Below are positions 1 through 10,236 of a stretch of DNA of 31,605 nt, piece by piece. Below the pieces are notes generated by a model. The model made no database searches, had not been told where the DNA came from, and saw only the letters and a program-made list of their open reading frames with translations. Origin of the DNA: Carex sylvatica (Eukaryota > Streptophyta > Magnoliopsida > Poales > Cyperaceae); NCBI GenBank assembly GCA_964058845.1, contig CAXKVR010000329.1, positions 1-31,605 on the forward strand. Reading direction: 5' to 3'. A program made the position numbers and the translations under genes. How positions within the stretch are numbered: position 1 is the first letter of the stretch; each line of letters starts with the position of its first letter.

Positions 1-154
1 AAATTAATATAACAGTCATCTTCAGCAGTACCCACGCACACTCACAAAGATTAATTACGCACACGGTTCATTTGTTACAATTATTAAAAGGCATGTTTAC
101 GGATTAGACTTGACCCACAGTCCAATGTAAAGCCCAAAACTGAAGATCAAGTAC

Positions 155-2173
155 TCAGCAAAGAATGAAACATTTAGTACCTTGCTTATCATTCGTCAAA
201 CAGGTTGCAGGTAAACCGCTGCTTAACAGGCCCGCATCGATCAATGCACATTTAGAATCCACTTTGACAACAGAGGTCTCAGGTAGAGAAAACCCAGGAG
301 AAATTGACAAAACTCTCTCACACAATTCAGACTTCATTCTCTCCTCCTTCCCATCAGTTTCCTTAAAAGGGAATTTCAACCGGGACCCGGTACAATTTTT
401 CTCATCCACTGACTTGTAGAGCTCGCTGGGACCTATTTGTTCAAAACACTTTTCGGACTGATAAACAGCGGTTGTCATCTCCTCCTCTTGGGTGTTTCTC
501 TCACCTTGTGGGACCTTGTGTACATCATAGGCACTCTCTTGGATGAGATGGCTACTTTTGGAAGTACCAATGCACTCTGTAAGTTCATTTGCCGGCCCCA
601 CTTGACAGTTTCCCTCATTCCATTTGTTATTTATATCCCCTCTGGTCACCGCTTCAGCATCTCCAAATAAATTCTCACATGATGGTGAGTCAGGTCCCAC
701 CTGTCGGTCTACCAACCTTGACTGGTCATCTGTACCTCTTTTTACTAATGTCTCGTCCAACAAATTTTCAGAAACATCTACTATGGCACCCGCGTGACAT
801 TTTCTTTCATTTGACTGGCCATTTCTCCCTCCTTTGGTGACTATCTGACTTTTCAAAGTTTTCCCTGTGCGGCCCACATAATATTCTCCCTCACTCAATT
901 CATTGTTTCTCCCTCCTTCGATTACCATCTCACCCCCTAAATTTACAGAGTGCAGTCCAGTACGACCCACATGGAATTTTCTCTCATCCAATGTATTGTC
1001 GCTGCATCCTATTATCACCTCACACCTTACATTTTTAGAATTACACTCTGTCGGCTTTTCTTCTATAATACTTTTCTCTACTTCTCCAGTTTCATTACTT
1101 GTTTTCATTGAACCAGAGCTCACTGTTCAAAAGGAAATAGTAAAGTTATGTATAAGCTTCCATAATTTTCGAAATTCAAGAATATGTATATTGAAAGAAA
1201 TCATGAAGTTGTTATGATAACTGTCGGAGAAATGAAACACCTTGAATTTATTCTTTATTCAGTTCTAACAAAATTAACTACTGTCCTTTTCCTGAACTTG
1301 ACATGATTGACAAAATGAATTTACTACAATCATATGACACTGATCTGATCTTGTTACCATGAGCAGATTAAAGTTACGTTTAAGGAATAAAGAAGGAAAA
1401 AAGGGCCTGGAAATAAATATATACATACTATTTCATCCCTAACTTTCCCCAAAGAAGATGATAAAAAGTAAAAATATCTACAAACATATAAAAAAAACAA
1501 ATTACTAGCTAGCAAAAATATAGAATATAACATGAAAGCGAGAAATACCTATCTTATCTACTACTGATTCGGTTTCAGGTGAAGAATCACCTAATGGACC
1601 TGGGTCATGCAATGTGCATCCAGAATCTGCTTCAACATCAGATGTTTCTATTACAAACGCCTCTTTACTTGCCATGTTACCCCCTAAGTTTTCAGAATTA
1701 AATTCCATGGGGCCCATTTCCCTTTCAACTTCATGTGTTTGGGCATTGCTCTCTCCTCCAATCGCCGTCTCAACTCTAGGATTTTCTGAGTTGCACATTA
1801 TAATTTCTGCCTGGCTTTCTCCCTTACTCAATATACTACGGTTGTCTCCTTCAATCAACATTACACTCTTTAAACTTCCAGAATTATCCTCACTGGGGCC
1901 CATTTGTGCTTCTCTCTCATCCAATTGGTTAGTTATATCGCTTCCCAAGACCATTTCAGCACCAACTATAGAATTTAATAGTTCCTCGGACCAGATACTT
2001 GCATCATTAGTTGTGGAAGTGTGAGTGCCACTGCCTGAGGCACTAAAGGGATCCCAATCTCCATCCCGAGTTGAGAAACAACAACCTGGATCTGCGTCCA
2101 AGTCACCAAATTTGAATGCATCTTGCATCAAATTATCATCTCCGATGAGATCAAAGTTTTCATAAGAATCCAT
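155..2173 (-). CDS. Unrecognised acidic repeat protein, 3' end uncertain
   Basis: I do not recognise this family. Two coding exons are supported: 2173 down to 1549, and 1122 down to at least 181. The intron between them has GT (GATAAGATAG|GTATTT) and AG (TTTTGAACAG|TG) ends, and the phases fit (1 nt + 2 nt). The start is ATG at 2171-2173 (MDSYENFDLIGDD), six bases inside an exon that begins after a TGTGCAG acceptor at 2180, so a non-coding 5' exon is expected upstream. Reading without further splicing ends at TGA 155-157 and gives about 530 residues. However, CAAG|GTACTA at 181 is a usable donor in phase 1, so the gene may continue past the left edge. The protein is rich in Glu, Asp, Ser, Gly and Asn and has few hydrophobic stretches. 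From about residue 70 it is built of roughly ten degenerate units of ~31 residues, typified by GGRNNELSEGEYYVGRTG and ending in GGEMVIE-like segments. No catalytic motif, signal peptide or membrane segment is visible. Confidence 0.6.
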
Positions 2174-2179
2174 CAAGCG

Positions 2180-3300
2180 CTGCACATAATAATTAATATT
2201 TGTTTTGTGTTTAATTGGTAATGACAAGATAACAATAAAGGTACAAGGTACCAAATATATAAAAAATGGTGCCTGTGTGTACCAAATAGCACATGCATGA
2301 GATTAGAACCCTACTAGATATGCTGCTATGGTTACCAGTATAATGCAAGTACGGTTCTGCATGCGTTAACAAAGATAACTAACTACTCTGCATGTACTTG
2401 TAGAATTTGGAAATACAAGCATGTATGAACTAAAATACCCTTAGCTTTCGGTGCACAGTTTATTTGAAACCCTGTAGCAAATTTGTTTCTGGGTTTTCTT
2501 TGTCAGGGGCATTTTAACAGCCATCTTGTGACATTTCACAAAAATTACTGGGGAAAAAGGTTACTTCTAACAGTTTGTGCTGTTTTTAATAAAAAAAAAC
2601 ACAGGACACGAGAAAATGCATAAATTTTCCTTTTAGGGAAGAAAGATAAGTGCACCCAAATCCAGGAATAACTTCAGAATAAGATGAAAATCCATATAAA
2701 AGATACAGTGTACTTGTACTATCCAATTTAGTACAAGAGGGACCATTTCTACTTTGACAATTTTACAATTTGATATGTCATTTCCACATATTTCGACAGG
2801 TTCAACTCTCACTGTACTGGTGGAGGTATCGTCGACCTCCACTTGAAAAGATTAAATTCACAAACACCTGCCATTTTCCAACAAAACACCGGGAAATTCC
2901 CGGTGTTGCGTCGTACATTGTGCAAATATCATAAGAATATACGAACTCAAAAGGTGCTTTTCTTACGACGAATTAAAGCAAGAAAAAACAATGGTTCAAA
3001 GTAAGAAATAAGTGAAATAATGAAGAAAATGTCAAGCAACGGGGGATTTTTCTGTGCGCGTACCAGTAAAACGGAGTGAGTTAGTTCATTAAAACCCTAA
3101 TTTTTACTTTCTGCTTCGCTATACTCTTTTTTGTTTCCTTGGTACAGCTTTCTAAGCAAGAGAATATGAAGGAGCGGGAGCGAGAAGTGGGAAAAAGAGG
3201 AAGCGTCTGCTCAAGTTCTCTCCATTCAATGAAGAATGGAGATATCCGCTGAAGTCACTTTACTACTGCTGCGTTACACAAAGGAAGAGCGGAAACAGAG
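2180..3300. other. Upstream region of the repeat-protein gene
   Basis: No convincing coding exon is visible. A minus-strand open stretch at 2633-2842 begins with GTG rather than ATG. It could be part of a non-coding leader exon, but I cannot place its splice sites. The stretch 2850-3120 holds a GGGAAATTCCCGG-type palindrome near 2890-2903 and the telo-box at 3092-3100, and probably contains the promoter. Confidence 0.4.
3092..3100. promoter_or_regulatory. Telo-box (AAACCCTAA)
   Basis: AAACCCTAA occurs once here. This motif is common close to transcription starts of plant housekeeping genes and is bound by Myb-like telomere-repeat proteins. It lies about 0.9 kb upstream of the MDSYEN start codon, where a non-coding first exon would fit. 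A 9-base motif is weak evidence on its own. Confidence 0.3.
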
Positions 3301-4110
3301 ATAGGAGTAAGTCCGATGGGCATTGGACCTACTCAATTAGCTCTATCACCGTAAGATTAGTATTAAGATCTGTGCGCACGGAAATTGATAAAATCTCATA
3401 CTGATTGTAATACAGAGCGCACGATTCTTGATGCAATTGGATGGCCAGATCACCCATCGAACCAAAGTAGGTACAATGGGCATCGGACCTACTCCGAAGT
3501 GGCGGAAACAAAGGGAAAAGAGAGGAATTCGCATCCTTTGAGATATCTCATATTTTGCGTGACTTTTTGGAAAATTTCAACCGTTGCAATACATTATGTG
3601 CGAATCTCAAAGCACAAATAATACTGGCCCCTATTCGTATCCTCTGAGTTAACTCAAAATTTGAGTTAAGATCTGAACCATCTGATTCAAATCCACACTA
3701 ATATTTAATGGCCCCGTGCGTTATAGGCATGGACCGGATTGGCCCGAATTCTAATTACACGGTCAAAAAAATGAACTCAATAGTTGCGTTAATGCAGAAG
3801 ATATGGATTCTACGTTACCCCCGAATAGGCACCGGATACATCAGTCACACAAAATATGAGATATCTCAGAGGATAGCACTCGAAAGAGAAAGCAAACTGT
3901 CAACCTCCCAGGTACCTGACTCAAGCAAATTGAAACTGACGGGCTAGATTAATCCCAACCAGATCAGACCCAATCCAGTTCCTGTGGAGACTGTAGGAGT
4001 CTGTTTTGAGATTTGTGCCAAGCTGAAAGAATCATTTGATTGTAATTATCCTCAGTCAGGTAACCTGAGGGATTGTGAATTCCCATACCACGACGAAGAG
4101 ATTACAAAAT
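3301..4110. repeat. Nested inverted and direct repeats, MITE-like
   Basis: This gene-free stretch contains several related repeats. Arms at 3531-3563 and 3844-3877 form an inverted repeat of about 33 bp with only a few differences, both containing the palindrome TGAGATATCTCA. A direct repeat (ATGGGCATyGGACCTACTC) occurs near 3316-3334 and 3477-3495. At 3646-3690 there is a further relative with the palindromic core AACTCAAAATTTGAGTT, which resembles the left end of the element at 18031. This looks like nested remnants of miniature inverted-repeat transposons. Short open frames inside it are not credible genes. Confidence 0.6.
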
Positions 4111-4943
4111 TTAAACAGTTTTAAGAGCATTTACGTTTTAATAATTCAAATGAGTTTTTAAATAATTGTTAACTACATTTTAAATTTTAAATAGTTGGAG
4201 AAAAGGTTAGACTCCCGTGATTTTTTACTAATTTGTCTCTCAAATAAAAAATAAAAATAAAATAATTTCATCCATTTTTTTGTCCTATCGATCCCGTCTA
4301 TTTTTTCAACAATTTATGAAAAAAATTGTGAATCTAAAACTATAAACATCTTCTACTTAATTTTTCTTTTCATATGAGATTTGTAATAAAGTATTTTTTG
4401 AGTTGTATTTGTATCGTTGCTTTTCTTTTCTTCTTCTTGATATACTACGTATAAAAACTTGATACGTTAGAGTTTAGGGTTTAGGAGTATAAAGATTTGA
4501 TATGTTGTGTATAAAGACTTGCACCCACTCTTCTTCTTTTCTTTGATGAATCTTATTTATATTTATGATGATCTATAAAGAATTTTGCTAGTCTAAAACT
4601 ACAGACGTCTTCTACTTGATTTTCTCTCCAAATGAGATGTTGTTTTTTGTTTCTTGATATATTATTTATAAAAACTTAATATTGGATTTAAAGGGTTTAT
4701 ATGTTAGATTTAAAAAGGTTTAAAGACTTGTACGTGTCAATTAGAGTTCAATTAGCGTCAGCTAAAAATACAATAATAATTTTTTAAAAGACAGTCATAG
4801 TTAAAAGTAATTAGAGTTAGAAGATTTGATCAGAAATTAAATCATAAAGCAGTTATCAGGTTCCTAATTTTTACAACACCAAACTATTACTTGTTAAATA
4901 TGTTGGATCATTTCTTTAAATGCAAAGTGAATAATAAAAAAAA
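4111..4943. repeat. AT-rich stretch with partial copies of the foldback module
   Basis: There is no gene here. About 100 bp at 4290-4400, and a shorter piece at 4555-4645, match in the same orientation the inner part of the left foldback arm at 5215-5320. Shared landmarks are 'gaatctaaaa', then a 'cttctacttgatttt'-type segment, then 'atgagat'. A short telomere-like piece (TTTAGGGTTTAGG) lies near 4470-4483. The stretch reads as degraded copies of the same element family that makes up 4944-6084. Confidence 0.5.
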
Positions 4944-6084
4944 AAATTATTCTGGTACCCCAAGCCATCATACCCGAGCGCGTCCATCAAGTAGTTTAAC
5001 AGAAAAAATCTTCAAATATTGTCTAACTTTCATTTTTAGTGCTAATATCCAAACATTTAATGCTATGTTTATAACATTTTAAAATGTTACTCGCAAGTAT
5101 ATAAATCTCTGTCTGAAAGCATTTCTAGATAGTTTTAACTCTAAACTACTTCTGTCTTCAAGCCAAAAAAGAAAATATTTTTTTCACCCACTCTTTTTTA
5201 TTTTTTCTCTGATCATTATAATTTATTTTCTCAACGATCCGTGATAAATTTTACGAATCTAAAAATACGAATGTTTTATATTTGATTTTATCTTTCAAAT
5301 AAGATCCATGAAGAAATATTTTTGAGTAATTTTAAAGTCATTTATTTTTTTTAAAGTAAAACTCATGAGCACTTTAAATTTTCAAGTTTTAAAATTTCAG
5401 TCTACAACCATTAAAATTTTCAAGGCTTTGTACATGAGGTTTATATGTTTTGTACATGAGCTTTGTAAATGCAGTGTTATTATTGAGGTTTATATGCTTT
5501 GAAGTGTTATTGTTGAGATTTAAATTTTTTGTACATGAGGTTTATATGTTTTATTCTAGAGATTTAAAGTGTTATTAATGAGGTTTATATGCTTGTACAC
5601 GAGGTTTATATACTTGTAAATAGATGTTTAAATTATTTTGAAGCAAAATTAAAAAAAAATGAAAGTCACAGAGATTTAAAGGGTAAAAAAAATTATGACA
5701 CAAATATGACTCGAAAGTTATTCTTCGTGGATCTCATTTGAAAGAGAAAATCGGATAAAAAATGTTCATATTTTTAGATTTGCAAAATTAATCACGGATC
5801 GTCGAGAAAATAGATGAGAATGATCAGGGAAAAAAAAAAGGGGTGCAAGAAATCTTTCCGTTTTTTGCTTGAAAACTAAAGTAGTTAGAAGTTAAAACTA
5901 TACATATGTAAAAATTTAATGCTTACAGATAGAGATTTAAATGCTTGCGAGTAGCATTGTAAAATATTATAAACAAACCTTTAAATATTTGAATATTAGC
6001 GCTGAAAATGAAAATGAAAGTTTTTTCTGTTAAACTATTTGGGGGACACGCTCGGAGATTTTGTTTGGGGTATAATTATTAGGC
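4944..6084. mobile_element. Foldback element with arms of about 370 bp
   Basis: The left arm, about 4944-5313, is matched in inverted orientation by the right arm, about 5719-6084. The outer ends pair 'attctggtacccc' with 'ggggtataattatt', followed by 'cgagcg' against 'cgctcg'. The inner ends pair 'cgatccgtgat' with 'atcacggatcg' and 'gatccatgaaga' with 'tcttcgtggatc'. Similarity is diverged but continuous. The ~400 bp between the arms carries a short tandem array (5425-5630). No transposase frame is present, so this is a non-autonomous foldback or long-TIR element. I did not find a convincing target-site duplication and cannot assign the superfamily. Confidence 0.75.
5425..5630. repeat. Degenerate tandem repeat inside the foldback element
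   Basis: The phrase 'tgaggtttatatg' followed by 'ttt' or 'ctt' recurs five or more times at irregular spacing, alternating with 'gtacatgag' and 'agtgttattrttgag' phrases. It occupies the loop between the foldback arms and does not code for protein. Confidence 0.65.
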
Positions 6085-8107
6085 TCATATTTTGTGTGCA
6101 ACCAAGTGGTTATTTTTATGCACGTGAACTCGTTATTTTGAGATTTTAGAAGGGTATATCTGAATTCTGTCTAAATCTGATGATACTGACAGTAATTGCA
6201 AAACAAAACAAAAAAGTTAAGGTAATAAATTAATAATTGTTACAGAGGATCTGGACTAAATAACTCTTAAACGGTTCATATTTTTAATTTATATATAACT
6301 TTTCCCAACAAAAATCAACACCTTTTACCAAACTTAACCCAAAAAAATAGAAATAAAAAACCGATATGCGGTAATTTTTACATATATTACCTTCTTTTTT
6401 TATAAAATACTGAGCATCTCCATTTTTTTTTAACTAGAAAATCATCTTGTTAGCAAACATTTTATTGATTTTTTTCTTCAAAAATAATAGGAACCGAGCT
6501 ATTAATTTGATTTAAGTATAAGGTGAACAAATTAATAGTTCGATCTATCCTTTTATCACACCTGTACACAATTGATGAGAAAAATCAAAAAAAGTGGACA
6601 ACTGAATCATTATTTCAGTCCATCCCACTTTCAAAATCCAGGTCCTTCCTTTACTTCTTCTCTCATCTTCTTTCCTCTCATCCAAAAATTTATATTCGGC
6701 CATAATGAGATTTATGATTCTCTTTTCTACCCAAAAGCTTTGCACAATCTTTAATAATTCTCGGTGAAGAGTTAAAAGAAGCCTAGATTTGCAATTTTGG
6801 AAAAGTTGTTGTTTTTTTGGAAGGGAGTGATGGACCGAATCAATAGTTTGGTCCATCATCACATCATGGGAAGCAAAATACGTGTGGTCGGCTGCGTGGA
6901 GTGCAAACAAGAGTGGATGTCAATCACCTCTAATGTGGACCAAATCAATAGTTCAGTCCTTGCTGTTTTTGAAACAAAATAGATAATCAATGTGTTTTCT
7001 AACAAATCAGTTCTTTAATTTTTTTTAAACCAACATTTGATCTAGTGACAAAAATAATGCTATCTATATAAAAGATTGATTCAAATTCAAATAGAAATTC
7101 CTTGCAGATAAAAATGTTGGGTGACTAATCCGACAACTTTGCTAAAACAAAAAATCGGTTTTTGAATTTTTAAATATAAAATAATTGGAGTATCTCGTCT
7201 ACAAAGTTGTACAATACTGCACACGTTATTCCGATTGCATGTGGCCACAGTTATTCCGATTACAAAGTTGTACAATACTGCACACTTTTTATTTTAATTA
7301 TAATTATCATTTCTAACCACCTTTATTTCTTTCTTTTTTCTTCCTTTCTCTTCCAATAAAAAAATCGGGCCTATCATGCAGTGCCCAGACATTATTTTTT
7401 CATTCGAAAATAAAATCGAAAATATCATGTATGACGATATCATTATCTCGTCATAGGTTTGGGATTGCCCTGAAAATACGATGAGCATCCGACCAATTTA
7501 TACAAAAAAAATTCTCGAATGGGCGTGGAGGCACGAATCTTAAAATATATCTACATGTATTTTAATGCAAATAAAACCGTTCTAATCGGACATCAAATAA
7601 AATTTGATCCAATACTAATCGGACCTCTTCGGATTCGTTTTGGTTGCTTATTATTCTAATGGTGATTTTTAACTAATCAAGGTAATTTAAGATGGTCCGT
7701 TTTCTTTTGTTATAACGTACTTACGGTTATTGTACATTATTGTGATTTTTGATATTTTATTTCAGATTCAACTTGCCATATATTTGTGTATTTGTACGAC
7801 TTACCTATTTTGAGCTACTTGCGCATTCAAATATATTTCTAATCGTATTCATTTTTCTTTCCAACAGTAACAAGAATCTACCACATTAAAGAGAAGAAAC
7901 CACTTTTCTCGATTTTAGAATTTTTGATATCAAACACCTTAGGAAGAAACTAAATTTACTAGATAGTTTGATGTCAGAAAAGCGATTCTTGAATTTTCCA
8001 GGAAATTTAATTTCTCCCATAAATTAAACGGCCCCTATATATTGCTGGGTAGCATTTCATGCTCCTGCACAGCAGCACAGGTCCAACAATGTCATAGTGA
8101 ACCCAAT
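6085..8107. other. Gene-free AT-rich intergenic region
   Basis: No exon could be supported. Visible structure is limited to small repeats. A hairpin at about 6828-6857 has arms GATGGACCrAA around a 7-nt loop, and a related unit lies at 6937-6961. A nested direct repeat occurs at 7201-7285: 24 bp at 7201-7224 is exactly repeated at 7262-7285, and a 12-bp phrase is repeated between them. The minus-strand open frame at 6545-6910 overlaps the hairpin and has no recognisable features. Confidence 0.5.
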
Positions 8108-8547
8108 GAGTGAGGCTCCAGTGCTTTACATAGCACATATCGGTCTGTACTATCGCTCCATACATTCGTCTTCAAAGTTCAAACAGTAAATCAGAACTGT
8201 TCAACATGATTTTTTGTGAAAATGTACTCCTTCAAAGTTCAAATAGTAAATCAGAACTGTTCAACATGATTTTTTTTGAAAATGTACTCCGTGACTAGAT
8301 TTTATATTTTTCAAAAAAATTTAGGTAAGTAGAGAATCACTCATTTCAAATGGTCCAGAATCTTTAGATCAAGTGATTTCTACTGTCTAAAGAAATTCTG
8401 AAAAATATAAAGTTTGGTCTCCAAGTACATTTTCTTATAGATATCGCGTTGAGTGGTTCGCATCGACTGTTTTGACTTTAAAAAACAGGTGATATGGAGC
8501 CAAAGTACAGACCGGTATGCGCTATGCACAGTACCATCGCCACACTC
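8108..8547. mobile_element. Mutator-like MITE, copy 1 (downstream of REV7)
   Basis: The ends are inverted repeats of about 50 bp. The left end begins GAGTGAGGCTCCAGTG; the right end, read in reverse complement, begins GAGTGTGGCGATGGTA. Both continue into a shared 'CATAGC' then 'CGGTCTGTACT' and 'GCTCCATA'. The element is flanked by GAACCCAAT on the left and GAACTCAAT on the right, an 8/9 match consistent with the 9-bp target duplication typical of Mutator-like elements. It has no coding capacity. A second copy sits in the last MSH4 intron (25637-25996). Its right end lies about 130 bp past the REV7 stop codon. Confidence 0.8.
8171..8290. repeat. 60-bp tandem duplication inside the MITE
   Basis: Positions 8171-8230 and 8231-8290 are head-to-tail copies that differ at two positions. 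The equivalent segment appears only once in the MSH4-intron copy, so the duplication happened within this copy and is probably recent. Confidence 0.9.
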
Positions 8548-8587
8548 GAACTCAATACTTGTTAACAAACTTCTGCATAGCTCCGCA

Positions 8588-8593
8588 TTTATT
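8588..8593 (-). terminator. Candidate polyadenylation signal of REV7
   Basis: AATAAA on the minus strand, about 90 bases past the REV7 stop codon and before the MITE. The spacing is plausible for a plant 3' UTR, but plant signals are loose, so this is only a candidate. Confidence 0.35.
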
Positions 8594-8679
8594 TATAAAA
8601 ACGACGCCGAACAAAGTTCAATTTTTTCAATTTCAAATCATCTGAAGAAGTCATTGACAATCTACCAATCTAAAACAAA

Positions 8680-10009
8680 CTAAACCTTCGGTTCAGTAAG
8701 GCTAGGGTGTTCCATGTAAAGTTGCACCTTTAATGGGTCGCTATCCATGGATTTTATAGGTGTTATATTGAGAGGTTGCATCCATTGTTTCGTATCAGTA
8801 GGGACCCACAATTTAGCCTCCTCGCCATCATTTTCTCGTGACGGGAGTTCCCGAAAGTAGGCGGTTATCTCCCAATTGGCACCTATACAACCACAAATAG
8901 CTGTCATGGATAAAGTGTCCATAATTAAAATTTTTGAAGAGCTCACTTTGTTTGGTTTTAGATCTAAATTGGAGGTAAGGTAACAAAGGGATTCAAATCA
9001 TTGAAATTTGTTGCATCCCAAATTGGAATATTACAAAGGAAAGAAAGGAATTTGATGATCAAGAAAGAATGGGTTGAAAAAAAAATCATAAATTCCATTT
9101 ACAACCTTAACCCTCTTTAACCTCCAGTCCTACTCACCTACTAACAATGAAAATTAGTATTATTACCTGATGGAAGGGGTTTAGCAATAGGCTCTGCAGC
9201 GTTAATCTTGACCAAGAAAGCTCTAAGAGCAAATTCTAGTTGAGTCTCACTAACACTTGATTGGTATGACTGATCAATGGCTAATTTAAAAACAAATTTC
9301 TCCATAGGTACATGGTCTTGGTCATAGAATATCACCACCACTCTCTCCGCTAATCCCTGAAACAAAAGTTAGACAAATAGTCACATAATGTCATTTTATC
9401 CTTGAATTGAAGTGAGCAAAATCACAAAAATTGAAAGAAAAAAAAATGGAACAGCATGGAAAGACCTTTTCAATATAAGGAAGAAGGGCAAAAAGGGAAG
9501 AATGGATGTAATTAACCAATTGGGGATGGCGTGCCTTGTTTACGACCACATTCATGTATCTTCTCCTCTCAAATGCCCCTTTTTAACCAAATTCAAATAA
9601 ATAGAAAGATAACAAAGATGAAGGCATAATGTGACCAAAGGGATAGCGTGAGAATTACTAGTAGGATAGAAGCCTTTGAGAAAGACAATGCAATTGATCG
9701 CCACCTCTAAAAACTCTACCACGACCTGAGCGGTTTGTCCTAATGCCACAAAAAATAAAAAAATAAATAAAAAAACAAAATAACAGATTGATGAAGTATT
9801 TTAAGGTTGAAGAAGTATTTTTGCAGGTCTGTATGAAAATATTTTAAGGTTCTGCCGAGACACGCATAAAAGTTCCTCCAAAAAATAAGAAAATATGCAG
9901 ATCTTATCATTTCAAAAGAAGTAAAATACATAAATAACTAAGTTATATAACCACACCAAAACAAATGAACAGTGGAGTTACCTTGAGGTGATTGGTTCTT
10001 TCGATCCAT
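8680..10009 (-). CDS. REV7: REV7/MAD2B, HORMA-domain subunit of DNA polymerase zeta
   Basis: Five exons: 10009-9982, 9739-9659, 9578-9466, 9356-9167 and 8882-8680. They total 615 nt and encode 204 residues; human MAD2L2 is 211. All introns are GT-AG and all phases fit. The start is the only upstream in-frame ATG (MDRKNQSPQG), and the stop is at 8680. Family hallmarks are VVVEFLEVAINCIVFLKG (from residue 15), GAFERRRYMN, then GLAERVVVIFYDQDHVPMEK and NWEITAYFREL (residues 140-150). These cover the whole HORMA fold, including the C-terminal seat-belt region. REV7 bridges REV1 and the REV3 catalytic subunit in translesion DNA synthesis and acts in the nucleus. No residue looks out of place and no frame break is seen. 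The upstream PPR gene on the same strand ends only 227 bp before this start, so the REV7 promoter must overlap that gene's 3' region. Confidence 0.95.
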
Positions 10010-10236
10010 GATACCTGTTAGCTCACACCTAACATTAAGCAAGTATAAATAAGTGTAAGAAGGTATGATTAGAAACAATAAAAACCAAAAGCAATATATA
10101 GCACAATTAGCTATGACCAAGCAATTCTGGGAGGAGTAAGTCTTCTGGAATTTAGGTTACCTAAGAGGAGCATAACTTGAGAATCACACGGTCGCATAAC
10201 CAACCGAACAGTTAAACTAACTTTAATCTGGCTTAA
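10010..10236 (-). promoter_or_regulatory. Short spacer: PPR 3' region and REV7 upstream region
   Basis: Only 227 bp separate the PPR stop codon from the REV7 start codon on the same strand, so transcript end and promoter must share it. No clear AATAAA on the minus strand and no strong TATA box were recognised. Confidence 0.5.

Noticed and set aside
2633..2842. Possible upstream coding exon of the repeat-protein gene (VEVDDTSTSTVRVEPVE)
   Set aside because: The frame starts with GTG, no ATG or clear donor joins it in phase to the exon at 2179, so it is more likely leader sequence.
4466..4485. Telomere-like TTTAGGGTTTAGG
   Set aside because: Barely two units in AT-rich repeat DNA; too short to indicate an interstitial telomeric array.
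6545..6910. 121-codon minus-strand open frame
   Set aside because: It overlaps a hairpin-rich non-coding stretch, has no recognisable domain and no neighbouring exon structure; likely chance.
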